DNA of 64,000 nt from Elephas maximus indicus. Its lineage: Eukaryota; Chordata; Mammalia; Proboscidea; Elephantidae. The translations under genes and the position numbers were made by a program. Every line of letters starts with the position of its first letter. Positions within the stretch are counted from its first letter, which is position 1. The stretch spans positions 85,616,721 to 85,680,720 of the forward strand of contig NC_064830.1 of NCBI RefSeq assembly GCF_024166365.1. Reading direction: 5' to 3'. The notes below the pieces were generated by a model. The model saw nothing but the letters and a program-made list of their open reading frames with translations. It was not told the DNA's origin and searched no databases. Below, piece by piece: positions 42,526 to 53,648 of the stretch.

Positions 42526-43244
42526 CAGTTACACATGGCCCTTTTTTTTTTTTTTCCAGGTTGGATTTTGGAGACCCCCTCATCCCCAGGTAGTTTAGGC
42601 TGGGTGAAGAACAATTCTAGCATATGACTAAGGTAATTTATTAGACTTTTTTTTCTATTGGCTTCAGTAGCAGAAGGTCACCTCTTCCTGACTTTGAACC
42701 GAAACCTGCATGGAGATGCGCTTGTCAGAAATCTCAAATATTTATTATCCAGACTAAATGTGCTCAAAGGATTTTTCAGTCCTGTTTTCTTGTTTTATGT
42801 CCCCTCTCTTCTTTTATCCTCAAGTAGGGTCCAGAATAGGGCAGGGGTAGGTCTGGAAGGAGAGACAAAAGGGCAACTATGGGTATTGTAATTTTCTGGT
42901 AAATTGAATCATCTGGGAGAGGGACAGAGGACATTGGGATATCCAGTATAAAAAAAAAGAAAAGAAGTGCCCAGGTCTCTGGGTTAGTGAGCAAAGTGGC
43001 TGAGCAGAATCAGCAGAAAAGCCAACATTTTTGGTTAGAGGAAACTGTAGTGATTAAGCCACTATTGTTTGGAAGGTAGTAAAAACCAACTCAAAATAAT
43101 CCAAGGAACAAAATTTGTTTCTAAGAATGAAAGATTTTACAGAACCCAGTTTTACTACCCTTGATGCAGCTGGGTCTCAGAAACAGACTATAGTTGGAAA
43201 ACCCAGGCAGACCTGTTATTACTTGCTTCTGCTTCTCTCTGTTT
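42526..43244. other. Unassigned stretch; no gene seen
   Basis: A T run lies at about 42543-42556. No other element recognised. Confidence 0.4.
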
Positions 43245-43750
43245 TGTGGTGGATTTAAGATATGTCCTCAAATTCTTCACAATTCTTCCTTGAAAAAGTG
43301 GAGCCTAATTCCATTCCCCTTGGGTATGGGCTGGACTTAGTGCCTCACTTCTAACAAATATAATGTGGCAGAAGTGATGTTGTGTGATTTCTGAGACTAG
43401 GACATAAAGGGCATTGTGGTTTCCTATCGGCTCACTTTCTTGGATCACTTGCATTGGGTGAAGCCAGTTTTCATGTCATGAGGACACCGGAAACTGTCTT
43501 CTGGAGAGGTTCATGAGGTGAGGAGCTGAAGCCTCATGTCAGCAGCCATGTGAATGAGCCATCTTGGAAGCGCAGCTTCAGACTCAGTCAAGTGTTCAGA
43601 TAACTCCAGCTCTAGCTGGAGAGATTTTGGGTTAACACCATTCAGCTACGCCCCTTTTGAATTCTTGAGCCATAAATAAGCCACACTTATTGTTTAATCC
43701 ACTAAATATTGGAATAATGTATTATATGAAAATAAATAATTAATACAGGA
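43245..43750 (+). mobile_element. MLT1-like MaLR LTR, old
   Basis: CAAATATAATGTGGCAGAAG, GAGAGATTTTGGGTTAACAC and the 3' pattern GTTTAATCCACTAAATATTG. Confidence 0.55.
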
Positions 43751-45924
43751 CTGGAAATTATTACTGCCAACAGCTGTTCTCCATTTAGAGAGTGGTCAAC
43801 AGACAGGGGAGCCTTAGTTTTATTTCCAGTTTCCCAGAGGAAAGATTCTGATGGACACAGCTTGAATCAGGTGCTCAGATGTGACCCAATGAGTCACAGT
43901 TAATGTAGTGGGGCAGTGCCATATTTACACGGTGACTTCTATTGTGACCATATATCTATGTGTGTGATATTTTGCTAAGGAATACTTGAGGTACCCCAAA
44001 GCAAATTTCACATTGGATCATGACTTTATTAATTGGTCGCTGAAGTATATTCTAAAGTGGTTGAAGCTTACCTTTATTATAATACAGCATTTTGAACTTA
44101 GGTATCAATGTTCTGTATGAAATATAAGTGTGTGATTGACTTTTAGCTGTATGGTTTTAAAAGACAGGTGGGTTACTTGTGCTTGACAGCCCGCCCCTTG
44201 CATGTCTTGCTACCTTTAATGTGTTTGTGCAGCCCCAGCCCTGCCTTCCTAGTCACTTTCAAGTTGCTGAACATTTCCAAAATTTTGTTCTGATAACTGC
44301 AGTAGATTTCTGTCAGAACTCTTCAATACCTCTTATTACTCATGGAAAAAACGTAAACTTGTCTGGCTTTTATAGAAATAAATCTGCTAGGTGCTCTCTC
44401 TCCAAATAGGTTTATTAGGAGGAGGCTCATACGATGAGTCTTGATGTTTTCTGATTCATGAATCAAGTCATGTTACTTAAATTTAAGTAATGTTACAAAT
44501 GAAATCAATGAGGCCATAGGGAGTGAGTTAATTGTCATAATGATGGCACATATATTACACATTTTGGGTAAATAAACTTGTTTTCACGTAATAAACATTA
44601 CCAAAAAATTTTTTCTAAAGTAAACCTACGTATAGCCTCAGAATTAGGATTACACTTGGAAGAAGATAACAGCCTTTGAAATCATGATGTCTCAAAGGAA
44701 CTATGTATAAATAAACTAGGCCGGGCAAAATTCATGATCATAAGTTATAGAATAAGTATAACTCTGCTAAGAGTGGACTTAGGATCCAGTTTAATATTTA
44801 TATTGTTAGAATCTTGATGGTAGATGTCATAAATCTTCTCCAGATTTAACCCTTCCTAACACACTTTTTTTTTTTTTTTTTAATACACTGGGCTTGGCTG
44901 CTTGGAACAGTACAGTATATAATGACTAATTCAGTGTTTTGTCTGTGTGTCAACAGTCTTCCAATTCCTTTCGTATTTCCTCGTTTTATTGTCAGGCTTA
45001 GAGGCTCTGGATTCTGTTACATTTTCTAGACAAGACTGAATTAGAGACGATGGAGCTTATAATTTTCTATTTTTATATTATTCAGAATGAAGTACTACTT
45101 TTTTTGCCTTCCGTTTTTATAGGTCTTGTGTTTCCCAGGTTGTTTGCTCAGGGATGAGGGTGGTGGACAACTACTTTTGCCGATCCAGAGGCAGAAACTG
45201 GGGAGGCAGGCAGGCTTAGGGTCAGGTTAGAACAGTTGATCTATAAATTGTGATTTTTAAATCCAGTTTTGTGGTCTAATACTCATTGGGTAATTTTTCC
45301 TTACAGTGATATTAACTTAATTGCCAGTCCTAGTTCATGAGTTTTCAAACTTTCTGGAGAAGTTTGGTATGAACATTTTTTTTAACTCTTGTGACCCATG
45401 TTACCACACTGATTTCCAGAATCACTGTGCCTGTTTATACTTTCATAGACAGTTTATGGGAAGGCTTCTTTCAGTACACTTTTCCATGCTGAGTATTTGC
45501 TAGTTTAATAGATCTTGGCCATTATTGTTTTTCTGGAGAACCAAGCACTCAATCAGTTCAGGTGACAAAAGTGAAAGGCAATTACATATATCTCCCTAAA
45601 ATATCTTTGATTATTAGTATCATCGAATATTCATATTTATTTGTGTTTCATCTTATATAAATTGCCTATTCATGATCTTTGACTTTTCTCTATTATAGAA
45701 TTAGTTTGTTTTATTATTGATTTTAAAAATCTCTTTACATAGTAAGGACAGCAGCTCTATGTATTTCATGATAATTCTAGACTTTAAGAATTTATTTTTT
45801 TTAAGTCTCTGAAATAGTTTATGTAAAGATAATAAATGTATTGTATCTTCTTCATTGTGGCTAATCAGTCTACCATAACTCCGATTTTATACAGAGACTA
45901 GTTAGAAATTTTTATTCAGTGTGG
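43751..45924. other. Unassigned AT-rich stretch; no gene seen
   Basis: A T run lies at 44863-44880. No repeat family, splice-flanked exon or RNA gene recognised across about 2.2 kb. Confidence 0.45.
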
Positions 45925-46150
45925 TGTTGTAGAATAAGCTTACACTTTGGCGTAAAACAAAATCAAAAACAAAACCTGGATGTAACTGGCAGCTCCATCA
46001 CTTGCCATTTTGAGTAAGATATTTAACTCTCTTAGCCTCAGTTTCCTTAGATGTAAACTGAGAATAATGCTAATGTTTGTGATGCTGGATTATTGTAAGA
46101 ATTAAATTACATAAACCACATGAAAGTGCTTTATAAACTAGGTGCCAACG
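45925..46150 (+). repeat. MIR
   Basis: GCAGCTCCATCACTTGCCAT, CTCTTAGCCTCAGTTTCCTT, AGAATAATGCTAATG, GTGCTTTATAAACTAGGTGC. Confidence 0.85.
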
Positions 46151-47754
46151 TATAGAACTTGCTTTGAATTTCATCTTGGCAGTCAATCCTTCTGTGGTTG
46201 GCTTCCAGCTGCCAGCATTCATGACACACTTAACTGAGATATGGGTTAAAGACGTATATAAATGGTTTTGAAATGAGTAGAAATTTCAGTACTTTTCCCT
46301 TGAGAAGTGATGGAAAAGACATCTCTCACTTTTATAAAAATAATAGTCTTCATCTAAATGGCTAAAGAAAAGGATGATGGTCTGAGAATTTAACCATTAT
46401 TATGAACTTGCTCCAGCAGGGAAGATGTGGTCCGTGACAGCAGGCAGATATATTACTTTCACTTTTCTCAGCCAACACTAACCTGTCACTACTGGAGCCT
46501 ATGCTTTGATATTACTAATGTCCCAGACAGTTACCTTTAGTAGGGTTTGTTTTTTTTTCCTGGTTCATCCCTGTATATCACTTTGGAGGAGAACTGATTC
46601 CTGATCAATGAAACATAAAATCAAAATCCTTTACCTTTTTCTCCTGAGTCAGCATGGACTAGTGGGGATGAAGAGTAAATTAAGTGTCAATTAACTTAAG
46701 AACGTAAGACGTACCCTTTTAAAATGTGATTTTAGCTAAACATTTAATCTCTATGAGCCACACTTTTCTAACCTTCCCTGAACACTTTACAGCTGTGTTG
46801 CGCTCATTGGATAAGACAATGTGTATAAAAACTCTTAATAAAATCATGTCATAAATGTAACCAACAATAAGTATAACTTTAAACAATACGAATATTGTTA
46901 TCTGGGTAGTCAATGGAAGAACTTGGTTGACATGTTGAATTATTTTCCAAGTGCATTATTGGAGAGCAGTTTAAGAAAATGAAAAAGAAATGTTCTCTGT
47001 AAATCAAACCTTTCCACCAACCAGTCTTGCTGCTGTAATCTAGGAATATTGCCACCAGGTGGTGATAGCGAGCTATGTTCGTTTCATCTGAGTAGTAGGG
47101 CAATCCCCAAAGAGAAGCTAACTTTATAATTCACTATGAATCCTAACTTGGAATCCAGGCCTCCCAGGACAAACTCAGATTTCCATCAAACAGGCAAAAT
47201 TGTCACCAAAGCCTCCCAATACCCTTCATCAGCTCCCTCCCCAGGTTTTTTTCTTGGCTGTTCATAGCACTGAGCACACTCAATGTTCACAGTGAGATTT
47301 CCTCCTCTCACTGCCTACAACTTCCTTGCTTAGTCAGCAGATCCTTGACACTTTCACTTCCTTCTCTAGTCTCTTTTCAGAGACCACAAGATCAAAGCTT
47401 CCAGGAGAAAGAGAGACGAGCCTCTGCTTATGAGGAAGACAGTGTTTCTTTCCCTTGCAACACCAAAAGCTTATTTCTTCCCCTTGACCTATCTGAAGAC
47501 GGTTTCGCCAACTATTTATTTTACTTGACTTAGTCTTCTTCCCTACTGCAGTCACCTTTCCCTGTGAACTTAGAATTTACAGAAGAGGTTGTCTATACAC
47601 AGTATATTTCTATGATAATTTGTCTTTGCAGCGGACTGAAGTTCCACGTATTACTAGTCTTCCAGGAAGATTTATTTAGAAATTTTTCTTAAAGGATAAC
47701 AATTCCTTTAAGGACACTTTTAGCCAAATTAAACATAAATTTTACATAGTTTCT
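46151..47754. other. Largely single-copy stretch; no gene seen
   Basis: No repeat recognised. A palindromic CCACCAGGTGGTG lies at 47052-47064. No frame with protein character. Confidence 0.4.
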
Positions 47755-48275
47755 GTATCAGGATCAGGTTTGGCTGCATGTATCAGAAAACAAAAATTAA
47801 AGCTGACTGAAGAAGAGAAGTTTCTTTCTCTCCCATGTAAAAGAAGTCTGGAGACATTCGAGTTTGGAAAGGCATCTTCATGACTGATTTAGCTCTTTTT
47901 ATCTTTCTGATAAATATAAACCCTTTCAACATATGGCTTTTATCATCAAGGTTACCGCTTGGTGAAAGATGCCTGCTGGATCACTAATCATCATGCCCGT
48001 GTTTCAGGCAGGACTAAGGAGGAAAGGAAGAAGGCAAAGGGGGTGAATGTCCTAGCTGAGGGAACTTCCTTTAAGCAGCCTTCCTGGAAGTCCAACCCAA
48101 CATTTCCACTTACATTTCATTGGCCAGGAAACACAACTGTATCGCCACATCTAGCCTCAAGGGAGGTGGGACGAAGTGATCTTTTATGAATACATTGCCA
48201 CACCAAATACAATCAGGTCCTGTTACTATGAAGGAGAGAAAAATGAGTGCTTTTTGGCAACTAGCAATTCCTGCC
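47755..48275 (+). repeat. Old mammalian dispersed repeat, family not named
   Basis: AGGTTTGGCTGCATGTATCA, AAGTTTCTTTCTCTCCCATG, CATTTCATTGGCCAGGAAAC and CTAGCCTCAAGGGAGGTGGG are landmarks of a repeat I know from other mammals. I cannot give its name with confidence. Confidence 0.55.
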
Positions 48276-48365
48276 ATAGTTTTACATCACATCCCTTGAC
48301 TTATTTTTAAGTTAAATCAGCATTCTGGTCATCTTGCTATGCTGGTTCTGTTTTCCATTTCTCCC

Positions 48366-49169
48366 TAAACAAATAATTTCTGTTATAAGGATCAGCACAA
48401 AGTTGGTTCCTATGAGGCAGAGGCTAAATATGCCCCAAATGTCCAGCTTTTCCAGGCTGCTGTCCCACTTCATCATCTCTAACATCAACTACTCCCTGTC
48501 CCCTCAGTACTCTCCCTTCCGTCTTTGGGGTCCCTAATTTGCTGCAACTTCTCACAGAACTCACAAACCATATAAAAGAAATGGGTCACGTGGTTGTGTA
48601 GCCTGGAAGGTCCCATATTAGTGGATCAGGTGTAGGCTTCTCCCAACCCACGTGGCTGCAGGAGCTGATGAACCCAAACCAACAGTTCAGACCATAGTCT
48701 GCTGGCTCACAAGGCTGCAGAAGACAGACCACTGGCCCAAGGGGCTGTGGAGGCCGGTGTACCCCAGAATCATCAGGTCACACAGCAGGCCCTTTGGGGA
48801 GGTCAGTTGATCACAGACCAGACGCGGGATCCAGATACAGAAAGAGAGAGCCTTGTCAGGACACACAAATATATCTTAGGTGCAGGCTACACCCCAGGAA
48901 AGGGTGTAACTGTAGTAAGGGAGGAGCTTGAGTCACACCCTCCTGCAAGGCTGTGACCCACGACACACCCTACACCAATCCTGCCTCACCAATACGTAGA
49001 GGTCAGGAGCCACAACACGTAAAATGGAGGACAGCCATACAGTACTGGTAATCATGGCCCAGCCAAGTTGACATACAACCCCAACCATCACAGGTTCCAC
49101 TCAGTCATTGTGTGTGAGTCATAAAGATCATGACTATAAGGGCCTTAATAAGTAATTCATTGCGCCATA
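48366..49169. mobile_element. LTR-like element, copy 2 of the family at 3766-4305
   Basis: Flanked by CTCCC on both sides (48361-48365 and 49170-49174). The left ~270 bp (AATAATTTCTGTTATAAGGA to ATTAGTGGATCAGG) and the last ~50 bp match copy 1. The interior (about 48650-49090) is not in copy 1, and its right part (AATCATGGCCCAGCCAAGTT) resembles the 3' side of the plus-strand reading of the LTR at 15160-15683. No coding frame. Confidence 0.6.
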
Positions 49170-49174
49170 CTCCC

Positions 49175-49557
49175 GTTACCTCGCTCTGTTAACTCGTTCC
49201 CAGATGAAGAAGGGATAGTAATGTGATTGGTCAGATTTCAGGTAGTGTTTGCTGGTGGACAGGCTCACTGTACATTAAACTACCAATACATGGCCATGAT
49301 ACTCTCTCTCTTCTTCCTCCCTCAAGTGATTGGAGAGAGAATGTGATTCATGGGTCTGACACCTCCTCATTTCTTTGATTTTCTTATCTTACTCATAACC
49401 GAGGACCAGATGAACCTGCCTAAGGAGAAAGGAGGATAGAACATTAATTTTTAAAAACTGGGCTGAGGAAAACTGTATACAAGTTAGAGAAGATAGAAAA
49501 ACTATAGTACATAAAACCAAGAATTTAGCATCTTTGAGGTTTGCCATGGGACATTTT
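49175..49557. other. Unassigned stretch; no gene seen
   Basis: Nothing recognised. Confidence 0.4.
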
Positions 49558-49862
49558 GTTGTTGTTAGCTGCTGTCAAGTCAACCGTGACTCATGACAAT
49601 CCCATTTACAACAGAATGAAACATTGCCTGGCCCTGTGCCATCTTCATGATCATTGGTATGCTCACGACTCTTGTGACCATGGTTTATTTTGAATGCCTT
49701 CCAACCTCGGAGGCTCATTTTCCAGCCCTATATTGGACAATGTTCCATTGTGATCCATCGGGTTTTTATTGGCTAAATTTTGAAAGTAAATCTCCAGGCC
49801 TTTCTTCCTAGTATATCTTAGTCCAAAAGCTCTGCTGAGAACTGTTCACCATGGGTGACTAA
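49558..49862 (-). mobile_element. Long SINE: RTE-like tail plus tRNA-Gly-type body
   Basis: GTTGTTGTTAGCTGCTGTCA tail, ATTGTGATCCATCGGGTTTT, AAGTAAATCTCCAGGCCTTT, AGCTCTGCTGAGAACTGTTC. The CTCF-like core seen in the copy at 20757 is altered here. Confidence 0.8.
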
Positions 49863-50165
49863 GATGAGATAAAAATTTTATGGCAAAGGTCAGAGTTTGC
49901 AAGCTGTCCTGGTAATATTCCCACCACATCCACCCTTTTTTCATTGTGTGGTGCTGTGCGGGGAATAGGAGCAATGGGCAGGAATCATGAAGGTATTATG
50001 ATTTTTGCAGTCATAAGTTATTTGTGATAGCCATCCTCTGACTGAGGTTTGCTCCAGGATTCACCTGTCTTGTGTGTCATGGGGCCCACCACATAGCAAT
50101 GTAATGTCCTAAAATTCTGCTGGTCATCACTTCTCCATGTTAATTTACGTTGTTCTGGGATCAAA

Positions 50166-50322
50166 AAAAACTGTTGCTGTTGAGTTGATTCCAACTCATA
50201 GCGACCCTATAGGACAAATTAGAACTGCCCCATAGCATTTCCAAGGAGTGACTGGTGGATTTGAACTGCTGACCTTTTGATTAATAGCCAACCTCTTAAC
50301 CACTGTGTAACCCGGGCTCCTA
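50166..50322 (-). mobile_element. AfroSINE-type SINE
   Basis: TGTTGCTGTTGAGTTGATTC, GAACTGCCCCATAGCATTTC, AACCCGGGCTCC. Confidence 0.92.
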
Positions 50323-50808
50323 GTGACCATGAATAAATTGTGTGTTATAGTATAACGTGTCTAACTTGGTTGTCCTCTGAAACATAAACTTCAACATCCA
50401 AAAACAATTTCTTCTGTCCAAATGTACTACTTTCAATTTGTTTCTGTTTAATGTCATCATCTGTCATCCTTCAAGTCACCTAAGATCAAAACCTTTATGT
50501 TGGATTCAACTCCTTTCTCTCCCCACTTCCCAAGCCACACCCCATCATTCCCCAGAAACTTTTCAATACGTGTATGCTCATCCCTGCATCTCCCTTCCTT
50601 TTTCCAATGTCCTAGTCTAGGTTTTCATAATTCTCATCTAGGTTAATACAGCAGCTACGTGAATGGTGGTCTAGTATGGAAGAAAGCTGGTTATTTTGGT
50701 GAGCATGTCAGTGACCGGAAATTCGTATCACGGAAAGGCAAGATCAGTGATAGAATCTAGGGCTTCAGGAGTCCTGACAAGTGTTAGAATAAACTGTGGT
50801 ATGTATGG
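50323..50808. other. Unassigned stretch; no gene seen
   Basis: Nothing recognised. Confidence 0.4.
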
Positions 50809-50872
50809 CACTCTACTCTGTCCTATAGGGTTGCTATGAGTCAGAATCGACTCGACAGCAGTGGGTTTTATG
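50809..50872 (+). mobile_element. AfroSINE 3' fragment
   Basis: CTCTACTCTGTCCTATAGGG, AGTCAGAATCGACTCGACAG. Only the 3' third is present. Confidence 0.85.
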
Positions 50873-51276
50873 TGTGTCAAAAGTGGAGATGGCATTAGGT
50901 AATAATTGAGAATCACAAAATTAAAAAAAAAATTATCTTAATTTTTTTCTGAATGCAATACACATAAATAATTAAAAAGTCAAGTAAAACCACAAAAATT
51001 TTAAAGAACGCCGTCCAGTCACACCGCACTTTTGAGTCCAGTACTCAAGAAGCAACCACTTTCTACTCTTAGCACCTCTGATATTTATCTTCATATTCTT
51101 GATTTGTAGAAATGCTTAATGAAACACATTTTTGTCTTTGACTTCCTACTATGGGACATGAGAATTTAGCTTTCTTGCATCACTCCAATCCTCCCCCACC
51201 CCCACACTTCCACTGCCTTCCATTTTCCTTTCTTTCACTCTCTCAATATAGTTATATCAAAATTTTAACTTATAGC
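50873..51276. other. Unassigned AT-rich stretch; no gene seen
   Basis: Nothing recognised. Confidence 0.4.
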
Positions 51277-52632
51277 TGTTGTTAGGTGCCATTGAGTTGG
51301 GTCTGACTCATAACGACCCTATATACAAGAAAATGAAATACTGTCCAGTCCTGCATCATCCTCACAATCTTTGCTATGTTTGAGCCCATTGTTGTAGCCA
51401 CTGTGTCAGTCCATCCCATTGAGGGCTTTCCTCTTTTTTGCTGATGTTCTACTTTACCAAGCAGAGATGTCTTTCTGCAGGGACTGGTCCCTCCTGGTAA
51501 CATGTTCAAAGTACTTGAGACAAAGTCTCTCCATCCTTGCTTCTAATGAGCATTCTGGCTGTACATCTTCCAAGACAGATTTGTTCATTCTTCTGGCAGT
51601 CCATGTTATATTCAATATTCTTTGCCAATACATAATTTAAAGGCATCCTTTCTTCTTTGGTCTTCCTTTATGCATTCTCCAGCTTTCACAGGCATATGAG
51701 GTGATGAGTAATAGCATGGCTTGGATCAGGTGCACCTTAGTCCTCAAAGTGTGATTTTGCTTATTAACACTTTAAAGCGGTCTTTTGCAGAAGATTTGCC
51801 TAATGCAATATGTCCTTTGATTTCTTGACTGCTGCTTCCATGGGTGTTGATTGTGGATCCAAGTAAAATGAAATCCTTGACAACTTCAGTCTTTTCTCTG
51901 TTTATCATGATGTTGTTTATTGGTCCAGTTGTGAGGATTTTTGTTTTTGTTTTTTATCTTGAAGTGTAATCCATACTGAAGACTATGGTCTTTGATCTTC
52001 ATCGGTAAATGCTCCAAGTCCTCTTCACTTTCAGCGAGCAAGGTTGTATCATATGTGTATTGCAGGTTGTTAATGAGTCTTCCTCTAATTCTGATGTCAC
52101 ATTCTTCTTCATATAGTCCAGCTTCTCAGATTATTTGCTTAGCATACAGATTAAGTAAGTATGGTGGATACAACCCTAATGCACACTTTTCCTGATTTTA
52201 AACCACACAGTATCCCCTTGATCTGTTCCAAGGACTGCCTCTGGGTCCATGTACAGGTTCCACATGAGAACTATTAAGTGTTCTGGAATTCCCATTCTTT
52301 GCAATATTATCCATAATTTGTTATGATCCTCAGAGCCAAATGCCTTTGCATAATCAATAAAACACAAGTAAACATCTTTCTGGTATTCTTTACTTTCAGC
52401 CAAAGTCTATCTGGCATCAGCATTGAGATCCCTCGTTCCAAGTTCCCTCCTGAATCTGGCTGCAATTTCTGGCAGCACCTTGTGGATGTACTGCTGCAAA
52501 CATTTTTGAATTATCTTCAGCAAAATTTTTACTTTGTGTGTTGAATCACCTTTCTTTGGAATGGGCAGAAATATGGATCTCTTCAGTTGCTTGGCCAGGT
52601 AGCTGTCTTCCAAATTTCTTGGCGTAGATGAG

Positions 52633-53156
52633 TGTCATGGGTTGAATTGTGTCCCCCTGCCCAGCCCCCACCAAATATGTGTCTACTTGGTTAGGCCATG
52701 ATTCCCAGTATTGTGAGATTACCCTCCATTTTTTATTGTAAGTTTATGTCAAAGAGGATTAGGGTGGAATTGTAACACCCTTACTAAGGTCATATCCCTA
52801 TCTAAAGTAAAGGGAGTTTCCCTGGGGTGTGGCCTGCACCACTTTTTATCTTACAAGAGATAAAAGGAAGGGGAAGCAAGCAGAGAGAGGAGACCTCACA
52901 CCGCCAAGAAAACAGTGCCAGGAGCAGAGTGCATCCTATGGACCTGGGGTTGTTGCATGGAGAATCTCCTAGTCCAGGGGAAGATTGATGACAAGGACTT
53001 TCCTCCAGAGCCATCTGAGAGAGAAAGCCTTCCCCTGGAGCTGACACCCTGAATTTGTACTTTCTAGCCTACTAGACTGTGAGAAAATTTATTTTTCTTT
53101 GTTAAAGCCACCCACTTGTGGTACTTCTGTTATAGGTGTGCTAGATGACTAAGACA
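52633..53156 (+). mobile_element. MaLR/MLT1-type solo LTR inserted in the RTE
   Basis: Begins TGTCATGGGTTGAATTGTGT and ends TGCTAGATGACTAAGACA (TG...CA), 524 bp, the same length as its relative at 15160-15683. Flanks ATGAG (52628-52632) and ACGAG (53157-53161) are a 5-bp target duplication with one change; the uninterrupted RTE reads through them. No internal region is left. Confidence 0.85.
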
Positions 53157-53648
53157 ACGAGTGAGCACTTCCAGCATTGCATCTGCTTGTTGAAACATCT
53201 CAATTGGTATTCTGTCAATTCCTGGAGCCTTGTTTTTCACCAGTGCCTTCAGTGCTGCTTGTACTTCTTCCTTCAGTACCATCGGTTCCTGCTCATATAG
53301 TACCTCCTGAAATGGCTGAATGTCGACCAGTTCTTTTTGGTACAGTGACTGTGTGTACTCCTTCCTACTTTTGACGCTTTCTGTGTTGTTCAGTATTTTG
53401 CCCATAGAATCTTTTAATACTGCATCTTGTGGCTTGAATTTTTCTTCAGTTCTTTCAGCTTGAGAAATGCCAAGTATGTTCTTCTCTTTTGTGTTCTAAC
53501 CCCAGGTCTCTGCACATTTCATTATAATACTTTACTCTGAAATCTTCTGTTCAGCTCTTTTACTTCATTTTTCTCATTTGCTTTAGGTACTCTATGTTTG
53601 TGATCAAGTTTCAAAATCTCTTCTCACATCAATTTTGGTCTTTTTCTT

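Noticed and set aside
52633..53156. Retroviral gene content in the LTR
   Set aside because: It is a solo LTR with TG/CA ends and a 5-bp duplication. No gag, pol or env-like sequence is present there or at the other LTR-like copies.
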